Part shown: positions 11,208 to 19,119 of the stretch, piece by piece
Position numbering within the stretch: the first letter of the stretch is position 1
How the letters are laid out: each line of letters starts with the position of its first letter
Source of the DNA: Rhizobium sp. BT03
GTDB taxonomy: Bacteria > Pseudomonadota > Alphaproteobacteria > Rhizobiales > Rhizobiaceae
Length of the DNA: 64,000 nucleotides
NCBI RefSeq assembly: GCF_030053155.1
Contig: NZ_CP125640.1
Span: 806,001-870,000, forward strand
Direction: 5' to 3'
Notes under the pieces: model-generated
Database searches by the model: none
What the model was told of the DNA's origin: nothing
Seen by the model: the letters and a program-made list of their open reading frames with translations, nothing else
Program-made: the position numbers and the translations under genes

Positions 11208-11369
11208 GGGCGTGATCCATTCTCATCATTATACCGCCGCTATGACACAGGCCGACCGGCAAAAGAAAGCCCGCCTCTGCCGTTTACGGTTCGGCTCCGG
11301 CCTTGTTTACGAAAGCTTTTCTTAAGCCAACCGCGAAATTGACGGCACATGAACTGATTTTAACTGTCA

Positions 11370-11756
11370 ATGAAAAGGCGAGCCATTAAATATGAAGCCA
11401 TGATCATGTTCAAATTCGCAAGACCGCTCGCCTGGCTGTTGCTCGCCTTCATCCTCTTCGTCACGGTTTCGCCGATCGGGCTGAGGCCGGAAACCGTCAC
11501 GACTGTCGATACCGACCGCGCAGCCGCCTATGTTCTTCTCGGTCTCGCCTTTGCGCTCGCCTATCCGAAACAGTGGAAATTGGTGGCCGTGCTGCTGATC
11601 GCTGGCGCCGTCGCCATCGAATATCTGCAGTATCTCTCGCCGACGCGCCATCCGCGCCTGCATGATGCCGGCATCAAGGCAATGGGCGCCGCCCTAGGGT
11701 TGCTGGCCGGCTGGGTGATCAACAGGTGGCGCGAGACGGTGATGATTTCAGGTTAG
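11370..11756 (+). CDS. VanZ-like membrane protein
   Basis: 128 residues with four predicted membrane helices. The pattern fits the VanZ-like family: FILFVTVSPIGLRP, then AAYVLLGLAFALAYP, IEYLQYLSPTRHPRLHDAGIKAMGAALGLLAGW; the conserved E-x-Q and D-x-x-x-N/K-x-x-G positions are visible. Function in rhizobia is unknown. Starts at 11370, 11400 (MIMFKF) and 11406 are possible and none has a strong ribosome site. Its stop overlaps the stop of the convergent 43-residue gene. Confidence 0.75.
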   Translation: MKRRAIKYEAMIMFKFARPLAWLLLAFILFVTVSPIGLRPETVTTVDTDRAAAYVLLGLAFALAYPKQWKLVAVLLIAGAVAIEYLQYLSPTRHPRLHDAGIKAMGAALGLLAGWVINRWRETVMISG

Positions 11757-11884
11757 AAACCGCGAAACTCCATGGCCCAGAAGAACAGCGGTATCGCAGC
11801 CGTCGCGGTTCCCAGAACAAGCGCGACACTGGTCTTGAAGATCCGGATGCGCCGAACCTTAGCCCCAGTCCAATCGTAAACCAT
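11753..11884 (-). CDS. 43-residue membrane protein
   Basis: This minus-strand frame reads MVYDWTGAKVRRIRIFKTSV, one hydrophobic helix (ALVLGTATAAIPLFFWAM) and EFRGF. GGGAG lies 8 bases before the ATG at 11884. The layout of a basic cytoplasmic head and a single helix is that of a small inner-membrane protein. The stop overlaps the end of the VanZ-like gene by four bases on the other strand. I cannot assign a function. Confidence 0.65.
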   Translation of the reverse strand: MVYDWTGAKVRRIRIFKTSVALVLGTATAAIPLFFWAMEFRGF

Positions 11885-12131
11885 CGCCTTACTCCCACAA
11901 GACAACACTTACTCAACCGCCGCGGCGCAATCCTTGCACCGAAACTGCCCTTGTCAAGCGATAACGCGCTTATATCCCCGATATACGTGCATATTCAAAC
12001 GGTATTATGAAGCTGTGTGGGCAAGAGGACACGAACCCGCATAACCCAAGCCGATAGTATCGCTGAGACCGCTACAGTTTATCGGCACGGGAATAACGAC
12101 GATCACATCGTAGAGCACCGCATTTATGCTC

Positions 12132-12164
12132 GACGGCGAGCAGGTCTATTTCCCGCTCGCCGTC
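12132..12164. repeat. Inverted repeat in the 11885-12280 intergenic region
   Basis: GACGGCGAGC (12132-12141) and GCTCGCCGTC (12155-12164) form a perfect 10-bp stem with a 13-nt loop and no T-run on either side. The rest of 11885-12280 holds no gene that I can support. It could be a terminator for the minus-strand gene ending at 12281, 117 bp away, or a small structured RNA. Confidence 0.5.
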
Positions 12165-12280
12165 TCGCACTTCTGCACAGATTCTTAAGATCTGAATCCA
12201 AATAAATCACAGATAATCAAAAGTGCTACAGCTTCCGTCACGCGCCTGAAAGACGCAACGGCGCTATACCATCATCACGT

Positions 12281-12499
12281 CTAGCCGTCATAATGACCGG
12301 AGAATGCCGCTTCCGCAGACTTGACGGTGACAGCCACATTCACGCCCTTTGTCACCGTCGCGCCGGTGGCGCGAAGATCAGTTACCACTTTCAAACCACC
12401 CGCCTTGGGGACCGGGAGCGGCAATACGGTGCCGGCGTCCAGATCGGCGACCCAGAGCCCGTCTTGACCTTCAACACTAATAACAACAACTGTAGCCAT
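12281..12499 (-). CDS. 72-residue protein of unknown function, partner of the BTAD/TPR regulator
   Basis: A small soluble protein (begins MATVVVISVEGQDGLWVADL, ends AAFSGHYDG) rich in Val, Ala and Gly, with no Cys and no membrane segment. AAAGGG lies 8 bases before the ATG at 12499. It starts 26 bp after the stop of the large regulator on the same strand, so the two are probably cotranscribed. The alternating VxV pattern suggests a small beta-rich fold. It has no motif I recognise; a secreted or modified peptide precursor cannot be excluded but nothing shows it. Confidence 0.7.
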   Translation of the reverse strand: MATVVVISVEGQDGLWVADLDAGTVLPLPVPKAGGLKVVTDLRATGATVTKGVNVAVTVKSAEAAFSGHYDG

Positions 12500-12525
12500 G
12501 TTTTGCCCTTTCTAACGATTGAAGT

Positions 12526-14460
12526 TTAAAATCCAGCTCTCTTCAGGCCTTCACGATAAAGATCTTTATGCCACTGCTCTTTACTTGGAACTGCAGACAA
12601 CCATTTGTCCACATCGAAGTCCGGATTGCCTTCACGAAACCTTCGTACGAAGATCCGCGCCTTGTCCTGATGACCCAACATGGCCCAACTTGCAGCAGAC
12701 AACCTATCCGCTAAATTAGGATCGGCCATCTGCCCGATATAGTCCAGCGAAGCTTCGAATTCGCCGAGAGCATAGTTTGCTCCCGCAGCAGTCCAGAAAT
12801 AGGTATCGGGACCGAGCGGGTTCAGCTCGATTGCCCGCTCGATCTTTCGCAAGGCCATGGCGGGGAGCGAACAATGAACCAAAGTGTCCGCATAGTCGGC
12901 AATCACGTCGGCGTAGTGCGGCGCAAGGCTTTCCGCCACTTCCATTGCTTCGGCGCTTTCATCGAAGGCGCCCTGCAAGAGTTTGGCGACACCGAGCTCA
13001 CGATGGCCATCGGCGAAGTCCGGACTTGTCCCGGTGGCCTGTTTTGCAAAGGTCTCCGCCAATTGCAAAAGATCGATATCCCCCCGGGCCGTCAGCAACC
13101 ACTCCTTGGAGTAGGTCCGCGCCATCGAACTCAGCGCCGGGGTGAAATCGGGGCTTACGCTGAGCGCGGCTTTCATTTCCTTGCGCACGCGCCGCAGGTT
13201 CGGAAGCGTCAGCCGCGCCAGATGCCGCCTGCCGACAAGATATCTGTGGTAGGCGACCGGATTCAGATCTTCGCGCAATGCCTCATGACGCTCGATTTCA
13301 CTGGACACGGAGAGGGCGATCTGGCGGGCCACGACTCTCCTGTCTCTGGCAAGATCCATACGATCGAGGCTGAACCTTTCCGCCCAGACAATCTGATTCT
13401 GATCGAAAAAGATCAGCTGGGCGAACAGCGTCACTTCCTCGCCCATATTGCTGATCCGGGTGTCGAGGATATAGTTGACGCGATGCCGTTCAAAGAAGGC
13501 CTTCTGCGTCTCCACCTGGTGGCCGATTTGCACCGCCGAATACGGGGCGATGACCTCCAGACTGTTGAAGACGCAAAATCCGATCGTGATATCCTCCACC
13601 AAAGACGCGGCCAGAAAGCCGGCTTGCGGCCGAACGGATTGATTTCTGGGGGGAAGCAGCACCAGCCGGGGAATGGCAATCCGGATATCTTCCGGCTCGA
13701 GAGGCAGAGCAGCCTCGAGCTTCGCCTTTGACGACACGGATGGCGGACGCAGGGATTTCGCGTCACCCTCATCGGATCCGCTGCCCGCGGCGACAGCTCT
13801 CGCCGTCGAACTGCGCCGCTGTTCAAAATAGCTTCGAAGGGATTCGACCTCCCCTTCCGCCTTGAAGATCCGTATGAGCAGTTGCAGCGTTTCCGGATCC
13901 TTCGGCTCGGTCCGAAACAGGATAACCGCAGCCTTCCTCAGGAGCTCGGATTCCTTTTGCGACGGGGCCAGTTGGGACGCCGTTCTCAAAGTATGGGCGA
14001 GAAGCTCGTTATGGAAATTTTCACGTTCGGCGAGCCACCGCTGAAACTGACGGCTATGATTGTGAACCGGCTCCAGAAAAGGCTGGTTCATCAGCGTCAC
14101 CAGCTGTCTCAGCCGGGAGAACGGCTCAACCTCCTCCTCCTCCTTGTCAGCCAGCAGCATGTCGGAAGACAGGGCCCCCCGGTCGAGGGTAAGCATATTG
14201 CCCTGAGACGAAAGGATGTTTACCCCGAGATCGTTTTGACGGGCCTTAATTCTCGAAATCACCTTCCGCAAAGTCGAAAGTGCCACATCCCTGTCGGCTT
14301 CGCCCCATAGAAAGCGCGCCAAGGTCGTTCGATCCGCCGAAGCTTGATCGGTTGTGAACAAATAGGCGAGAAGCAGCAGGCCTTTCTCAGGAAACGCGAC
14401 AGCATTCCCCTCCCCGTCAACGAGCTGCAGCCTCCCGAAAGTCTTCAGAACAAAAGCCAT
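12526..14460 (-). CDS. Winged-helix/BTAD-type transcriptional regulator with TPR region
   Basis: 644 residues. Residues ~1-90 form an OmpR/SARP-like winged helix (LKTFGRLQLVDGEGNAVAFPEKGLLLLAYLF, then STLRKVISRIKARQ). Residues ~95-215 are helical and resemble a BTAD domain. The middle (IAIPRLVLLPPRN, FLAASLVEDITIGFCVF, LDTRISNMGEEVTLFAQL) looks like the TolB-like segment often placed before TPRs in rhizobial adenylate-cyclase and SARP-like regulators. The last ~220 residues contain TPR-like helices (DGHRELGVAKLLQGAFDESAEAMEVAESLAP). No ATPase motif is present. It probably activates nearby genes through protein or ligand sensing; the 72-residue gene downstream is the obvious candidate. Confidence 0.75.
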   Translation of the reverse strand: MAFVLKTFGRLQLVDGEGNAVAFPEKGLLLLAYLFTTDQASADRTTLARFLWGEADRDVALSTLRKVISRIKARQNDLGVNILSSQGNMLTLDRGALSSDMLLADKEEEEVEPFSRLRQLVTLMNQPFLEPVHNHSRQFQRWLAERENFHNELLAHTLRTASQLAPSQKESELLRKAAVILFRTEPKDPETLQLLIRIFKAEGEVESLRSYFEQRRSSTARAVAAGSGSDEGDAKSLRPPSVSSKAKLEAALPLEPEDIRIAIPRLVLLPPRNQSVRPQAGFLAASLVEDITIGFCVFNSLEVIAPYSAVQIGHQVETQKAFFERHRVNYILDTRISNMGEEVTLFAQLIFFDQNQIVWAERFSLDRMDLARDRRVVARQIALSVSSEIERHEALREDLNPVAYHRYLVGRRHLARLTLPNLRRVRKEMKAALSVSPDFTPALSSMARTYSKEWLLTARGDIDLLQLAETFAKQATGTSPDFADGHRELGVAKLLQGAFDESAEAMEVAESLAPHYADVIADYADTLVHCSLPAMALRKIERAIELNPLGPDTYFWTAAGANYALGEFEASLDYIGQMADPNLADRLSAASWAMLGHQDKARIFVRRFREGNPDFDVDKWLSAVPSKEQWHKDLYREGLKRAGF

Positions 14461-14876
14461 TTCGCCCTATAAGTCACCACATGTCCCGATGTTCATGACG
14501 AAAAGTGAATGCACGTATTGCAACAGTAAAAATCGCAAACGCTACCCCTGCCAGCACTTTGTCCCAATGTTCGGCGAAATTCAACAAGCTTGTGTCGCAA
14601 GGGTTGTGCTCAGTTTTCTACGCTGGCTGGCATGAAATTTCGCAATCGACTGCCCCGCCATTGCATGGCGACGACGGCAATTTGAAAACTTCGTGACGCG
14701 CAGTTGCTTACCGAAGCTTTGGATCGGCGCGCCGGATCGCCGCTTTACTCCGGGATTCAGCTGGACATTCGAAACAACCAGGTGATGGAGGGCTTCCTGA
14801 CTTTGAAACGGAATCGCACCTCACCACTGAATATCGGTTGAGAATGCCGCCTCTCTTTGTTAGCAGGGAGAACCAC
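14461..14876. other. Intergenic stretch without a recognisable gene
   Basis: 416 bases between the start of the minus-strand regulator and the tRNA-Leu. It must hold the promoters of both. Short frames on either strand lack ribosome sites and coding bias. I see no repeat or hairpin of note. Confidence 0.5.
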
Positions 14877-15165
14877 GCGGACGTGGTGGAATCGGTAGAC
14901 ACAAGGGACTTAAAACAAAATTGAGTGCACTGGCGGAAACGCCTGATGTAGAACTGCTCAAAGTCGGGGAAACCTGTCAGATGGCAATCCCGAGCCAAGC
15001 CCTGCAAGGGGAAGGTGTAGAGACTAGACGGGCAGCACCTAAGGCAGACGCTAGGGTGAAGGTATAGTCCAGACCACAAACGCCGGAAGGCGGCGGCGAA
15101 AGCCGTAGCGGTAAGAAAATCCCTCGGCTTAGGCTATGCGGGTTCGACCCCCGCCGTCCGCACCA
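14877..15165 (+). tRNA. tRNA-Leu(UAA) interrupted by a group I intron
   Basis: Exon 1 is 14877-14911 (35 nt) and exon 2 is 15116-15165 (50 nt). The acceptor stem pairs GCGGACG with CGTCCGC, and the 3' CCA is encoded. Joining the exons gives the anticodon arm AGGGA-CTTAAAA-TCCCT with anticodon TAA at positions 34-36. A long variable arm and the T-arm GCGGGTTCGACCCCCGC follow. The intron sits between T34 and A35, the same place as the tRNA-Leu(UAA) intron of cyanobacteria and chloroplasts. Without splicing the tRNA would not be functional. Confidence 0.93.
14912..15115 (+). ncRNA. Group I self-splicing intron in tRNA-Leu(UAA)
   Basis: 204 nt. At the 5' end exon bases ACTT pair with GAGT inside the intron (P1), with the expected T-G wobble at the splice site. 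The intron ends in G, as group I introns do. The core shows the R element (GTGTAGAGACTAGACGGG, about 15016-15033) and the S element (AGGTATAGTCC, about 15059-15070), with a plausible Q element at AATCCCGAGCCAAGCC. Size and core suggest the small IC3-type class. It holds no open reading frame, so it carries no homing endonuclease. Confidence 0.9.
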
Positions 15166-15311
15166 TATGCCGATATAAATCAGATCACCGACGAGCAGGC
15201 ATTCGGCACTTCAGGCCTAAACCGCTTTGACTTTTCGGCATCATGCTCGGCTGTTTGCAAAGCGGCCGAAGGGCGCTACCTATTCACCAGCCTCACATCA
15301 CGGAACATCCC

Positions 15312-16088
15312 ATGAGCCACGCCACCGTTGTTACCGCCGCCATGCTCGCCATTGGCGACGAACTTCTTTCCGGCCGCACCAAGGACAAGAATATCGGCCA
15401 CCTCGCCGACCTGCTCACGCTTTCCGGTATCGATCTCAAGGAGGTGCGCATCGTCGCCGACGACGAGGAGGCGATCGTCGAGGCGCTGAACGCACTTCGC
15501 GGCAAATATGATTACGTCTTCACCTCGGGCGGCATCGGGCCGACGCATGACGACATCACCGCCGATGCCGTTTCCAAGGCGTTCGGGGTGCCCTGCGAAT
15601 ATGATGAAGAGGCGATGAGGCTGCTGGCAGATATGTACCGGCGCCGCGAGATGGAATTCACCGAGGCGCGCCAGCGCATGGCGCGCATGCCGCGCGGATC
15701 CGTGCATATCGCCAATCCGGTGTCGACGGCGCCGGGCTTCATCATCGGCAATGTCCATGTGATGGCCGGCGTGCCGCAGGTTTTCCAGGCGATGGTCGAC
15801 AATGTGCTGCCGACGCTTCGAACCGGCACGCCGGTGCTGTCGCTCGCGATCGCCTGCCCTTACGGCGAAGGCGAGATCGGCACGCCCTTGACGGCGATCC
15901 AGAAAGCCCATCCGGACACCAGCATCGGTTCCTACCCCCGCTATATCGGCCAGAAATTCTCGACCGAGATCGTCGTGCGCGGCCGCGCGCAGGCGGAAAT
16001 CGATGCCGCCGGCGCCGAGGTGCACGCCATGATCGAGGCCATCCGCCAGAGGAAGGACATCGCCGAAAACCAATCCGCCGAGGCTTGA
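15312..16088 (+). CDS. CinA-like molybdopterin-binding domain protein
   Basis: 258 residues corresponding to the N-terminal (MoaB/Mog-like) domain of CinA only; the C-terminal nicotinamide-nucleotide amidase domain is absent. The start VTAAMLAIGDELLSGRTKDKN and the segment FTSGGIGPTHDDITADAVSKAFG are typical. In full-length CinA this domain has ADP-ribose pyrophosphatase activity; for the short rhizobial form the role is not established. The ATG at 15312 begins MSHATVV and replaces a longer frame from 15243. It is followed 104 bp later by a UspA gene on the same strand. Confidence 0.88.
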   Translation: MSHATVVTAAMLAIGDELLSGRTKDKNIGHLADLLTLSGIDLKEVRIVADDEEAIVEALNALRGKYDYVFTSGGIGPTHDDITADAVSKAFGVPCEYDEEAMRLLADMYRRREMEFTEARQRMARMPRGSVHIANPVSTAPGFIIGNVHVMAGVPQVFQAMVDNVLPTLRTGTPVLSLAIACPYGEGEIGTPLTAIQKAHPDTSIGSYPRYIGQKFSTEIVVRGRAQAEIDAAGAEVHAMIEAIRQRKDIAENQSAEA

Positions 16089-16192
16089 GGACAAGACCGG
16101 AACCGGGAGCAAGCTTGATTCCCGCTAGGGAGCGGGAGAACGGTCCGGGCATTCCTCCCTCGCGCACGCCATTTCAGCGCAAGGAGATTGAT

Positions 16193-17035
16193 ATGTCTTA
16201 CAAAACCATTCTCGCCATTCTCGATACGGCGGACAATAGCGCCGCGGTTGCCGATTTCGCCTTTGCCATTGCCGCCGAGAGCGGTGCTCATGTGATCGGC
16301 CTGCATGCCGAAAACATCTCCGCCGTGCCGCTGGTGGCGCCGATGGAAATCCCCGATCCCGTCGCCGTGCAGGCGCTGCAGGACATGGCGCATAGCGAAA
16401 CCATCGCGGTGGAGCGGATTTTCCGCGCCAAGGCTGAGGCCTCAGGCGGCTCCTCCGAGTGGCGCAGCTTTGCGACCTCCATCGGCTACGGCTCCGCACC
16501 GCTGATCGAAAGCGCGCGCAGCGCCGATCTCTTGATCGCCTCGCAGGCCGACCCGGCCAAAGCCTCCGACAGCCATGTCGACGTCGACAGCTTCCTCTTC
16601 GAAACCGGCCGGCCGGTGCTGATCATCCCCTACATCATCCGCCAGCCGAAGCCGATCAAGCGCGTGCTGATCGCCTGGAACGGCTCGAAGGAGGCGGCGC
16701 GTGCGACCTTCGATGCGCTGCCGATCCTGAAGGCCGCCGAGCAGGTCGAGATCTTTTCGGTCGATCCGGCCGATACGGCGCTGCAATCGCCGCTGACCGC
16801 AGGCGCAGAAATCGCCGCAACGCTCGCCCGCCACGGCGTGAAGACGACGCTTGCGACGGCCCGAAGCGTGGATAAGAACACCTCGCATGTTATCGAGAAC
16901 CGGCTTTCGGACGACAGCATCGATCTTCTCGTCATGGGCGCCTATACCCATTCCTGGCTCTGGCAGATGATCTTCGGCGGCACGACGAAGACCTTGCTGC
17001 AATCGATGACGGCGCTGACGCTGTTGTCGCGCTGA
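16193..17035 (+). CDS. Universal stress protein, two Usp domains
   Basis: 280 residues containing two UspA-like units. The first starts at SYKTILAILDTADNSAAVADFAF. The second starts at IKRVLIAWNGSKEAARATFDALPIL and ends with DLLVMGAYTHSWLWQMIFGGTTKTLLQSM, which fits the G-2x-G-9x-G(S/T) nucleotide loop of ATP-binding Usps. Cytoplasmic stress protein. The ATG at 16193 follows AAGGAG. It could share a transcript with the CinA-like gene upstream. Confidence 0.9.
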   Translation: MSYKTILAILDTADNSAAVADFAFAIAAESGAHVIGLHAENISAVPLVAPMEIPDPVAVQALQDMAHSETIAVERIFRAKAEASGGSSEWRSFATSIGYGSAPLIESARSADLLIASQADPAKASDSHVDVDSFLFETGRPVLIIPYIIRQPKPIKRVLIAWNGSKEAARATFDALPILKAAEQVEIFSVDPADTALQSPLTAGAEIAATLARHGVKTTLATARSVDKNTSHVIENRLSDDSIDLLVMGAYTHSWLWQMIFGGTTKTLLQSMTALTLLSR

Positions 17036-17122
17036 CCCACGCCGCGATCATTGGCGCTCTTGCCTTTTGACGGCAAATTCCGTTAATTGCGGCGACCGAT
17101 GACGGTTTCGAGCCTCGGCCAC

Positions 17123-17166
17123 AACTCGCGCAGTGCAGCGCGCGAACTCGCGCAGTGCAGCACGCG
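17123..17166. repeat. 22-bp tandem duplication upstream of the xanthine phosphoribosyltransferase gene
   Basis: Two adjacent copies of a 22-bp unit (AACTCGCGCAGTGCAGC plus CGCG-type end; 17123-17144 and 17145-17166) differ at one base (G17140 versus A17162). It lies 87 bp before the start codon at 17253. It may be a simple slippage duplication or a repeated regulator site. Confidence 0.8.
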
Positions 17167-17252
17167 CGTTTCCTGTTTGGTCGATCGCCGCCTCAAGCCC
17201 GTCCGGTCGCCGACAAACGGCGTGTTGTTTTTTCATGCCGCGGAGCAGCCCG

Positions 17253-17747
17253 ATGTCCCTTCCCGATAAAGCCTTTCCCGTCTCCTGGGATCAGTTCCAC
17301 CGCGATGCGCGCGCCCTTGCCTGGCGGCTTGCCGGCCTTGACCAGACGTTCAAGGCGATCGTCTGCATCACCCGCGGCGGCCTCGTCCCGGCCGCGATCA
17401 TTTCGCGCGAGCTGAACATCCGGCTGATCGAGACCGTCTGCGTCGCCTCCTATCATGATTATGTCAACCAGGGCGACATGACCCTGCTCAAGGGAATAGC
17501 GCCCGAGCTTGCCGAAAACGGCGGCGAAGGCGTGCTCGTCGTCGACGACCTGACGGATACCGGCAAGACCGCCGTCCAGGTGCGCACCATGCTGCCGCGG
17601 GCGCATTTCGCCTGTGTCTATGCCAAGCCGAAGGGCGTTCCGACGGTCGATACTTTCATCACCGAGGTAAGCCAGGATACCTGGATCTACTTCCCTTGGG
17701 ACATGGGCTTCACCTACCAGGAGCCGATCGCCAAGGGACCGCGCTGA
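17253..17747 (+). CDS. gpt: Xanthine phosphoribosyltransferase
   Basis: 164 residues, the expected size. The PRPP-binding motif is [14 protein letters not shown], and the start ([21 protein letters not shown], then [20 protein letters not shown]) matches bacterial Gpt. It converts xanthine and guanine with PRPP to XMP and GMP in purine salvage. The ATG at 17253 (MSLPDKAF) is chosen from homology and because the longer frame from 17133 runs through the tandem repeat region. It stands alone. Confidence 0.92.
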   Translation: MSLPDKAFPVSWDQFHRDARALAWRLAGLDQTFKAIVCITRGGLVPAAIISRELNIRLIETVCVASYHDYVNQGDMTLLKGIAPELAENGGEGVLVVDDLTDTGKTAVQVRTMLPRAHFACVYAKPKGVPTVDTFITEVSQDTWIYFPWDMGFTYQEPIAKGPR

Positions 17748-17941
17748 GCGCACAGATCACAGCGCGCACCCATCGTATTTACCACTTGAAATTGTTCCAG
17801 TTTTTGTCAGCGAGGTTTCCTGAATCCGCTATCGGGATATGCACATCTATTTTAACTTATTCGCATAAACTCGGCAGCTGCGAATGGCATCAAACTGCGC
17901 TTAAAGCGTGCAGGAAAACGATGCGGTAGAAGGAAACGACG

Positions 17942-18529
17942 ATGGCGCGGTGGGGATATGTTGCGGTGGTTGCCGTCGGGCTGGCGGCATGTCTGCTTTC
18001 CCTCACGCCCGCCCGCGCCGAGCCTGCCTATATTTCCCTGGTGCGCGACTATGTCGAGACGCGGATCCGGCCGATGGTGGAAACGCCGCTGGTGCTGAAA
18101 GCCATCGCCGAGCAGAATGCCAAATTCACCGATGTCAGCGAAATCGACCTGCGGGTCCTCGACGAGACCTACCGGTCGGAGGTCGATCGGCACCATCTGC
18201 AGATGGTCCAGCTGCTGCTCGACAAATCCGTGTCGAATTATCTGAAAACCAGGCAGGACGCCTCGCAGGGGGCGATCGTCGAATTTTTCGTCACCGACAG
18301 TCATGGGCTGAATGTGGGGCAAAGCACCATCACCGCCGACTACTGGCAGGGCGACGAAGAGAAATACCTCAGAACCTTCGCCGACGGCTCCCGAGAGATC
18401 TTCATCGACCGGGCGGAACGCAACCAATCCACCCAGATGCTGGAAACGCAGGCGAGCTTCGTGGTCATTGATGAAGAGGACAGGCCGATCGGCGTCGCCA
18501 CCGTCACCATCGCCATCGATGCGCTCTGA
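17942..18529 (+). CDS. Secreted protein with Cache/PDC-like domain
   Basis: 195 residues. A signal peptide (MARWGYVAVVAVGLAACLLS, cleaved near PARA-EP) directs it to the periplasm. The mature part looks like a stand-alone Cache/PDC sensor fold: a long N-terminal helix (YISLVRDYVETRIRPMVETPLVLKAIAEQN), then VEFFVTDSHGLNVGQSTITADYWQGDEEKYLRTF, and VIDEEDRPIGVATVTIAID near the end. Such domains normally sense small ligands at the N-terminus of chemoreceptors or kinases; here there is no output domain. AGAAGGAAA precedes the ATG. Confidence 0.72.
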   Translation: MARWGYVAVVAVGLAACLLSLTPARAEPAYISLVRDYVETRIRPMVETPLVLKAIAEQNAKFTDVSEIDLRVLDETYRSEVDRHHLQMVQLLLDKSVSNYLKTRQDASQGAIVEFFVTDSHGLNVGQSTITADYWQGDEEKYLRTFADGSREIFIDRAERNQSTQMLETQASFVVIDEEDRPIGVATVTIAIDAL

Positions 18530-18700
18530 ACAGGGCCGATTTCCGCGCCGAATCGGCATGCGCATTTGCACCGAAAATGCCATACCAAGATTTGCCGCCG
18601 GACGCTTTTTTGCCGTTCAAGCCTTTTCCTTAGCCGGCAGCGCCTGCAAGCCATTGTAATTTCAGGGCTCCCCGGCTTTCCCCAATCTCCACAGGCGCAT

Positions 18701-18716
18701 CCACAAGATGTTGTGG
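18701..18716. promoter_or_regulatory. Palindrome CCACAAGATGTTGTGG, NrdR-box-like
   Basis: 14 of 16 positions are symmetric and 12 of 16 match the NrdR box acaCwAtATaTwGtgt. It lies 230 bp upstream of the better tandem pair, so its role is uncertain. It could also be part of the end of the upstream transcript. Confidence 0.35.
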
Positions 18717-18925
18717 TTAGCAATCAATTAACGGCCAGCCCTTGACGGAATCACCCGTTTCAAACTTACTGTCCCCGATGTTGCGGCGGCGACAGGACCG
18801 GAGGTAACGAGCCCGGTTCCCTATTGAAAATTAGGACGCGGAATCAGGGCGATGTGCCGGGAACGGTGTCAGGCCTGACAGGATCTCTGCGCGATTTTCA
18901 GCCTCCAAAAAAAGTGACGTCGGGA

Positions 18926-18992
18926 CTGGCGATAATAAGCTGTTAATACTATATTTAGCGTTTGCAGCCACCATCACCACAAGATACAGGAA
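18926..18992 (+). promoter_or_regulatory. nrdJ promoter overlapped by tandem NrdR boxes
   Basis: ATACTATATTTAGCGT (18946-18961) matches the NrdR box in 13 of 16 positions. CCACAAGATACAGGAA (18977-18992) matches in 10 of 16. Their starts are 31 bp apart, the spacing known for paired NrdR boxes. The first box covers CTATAT (18949-18954), a good rhizobial -10, with a weak -35 CTGGCG 17 bp upstream. NrdR-ATP/dATP would block this promoter. The 590 bp between 18530 and 19119 hold no gene; a leader of about 155 nt precedes nrdJ. Confidence 0.65.
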
Positions 18993-19119
18993 GGACATCT
19001 CCGGATGACACCCCTGTGACAATACGGAAACGAGACTGGCTGCACGACGACAATGTGCCGCCGGATAGAAATTTTGCGCCCCGGTCGCGGGGACCGGGCG
19101 CCAACACGAGGTCAAGACC

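Noticed and set aside
14708..15079. Minus-strand open frame across the tRNA-Leu intron
   Set aside because: It runs through the tRNA and the structured intron core and has no homing-endonuclease motif.
18750..18900. Cobalamin riboswitch before the B12-dependent nrdJ
   Set aside because: I looked for the B12-box and the conserved core; the GC-rich hairpins here (GGTTCCC...GGGAAC) do not match them. A covariance-model search would settle it.
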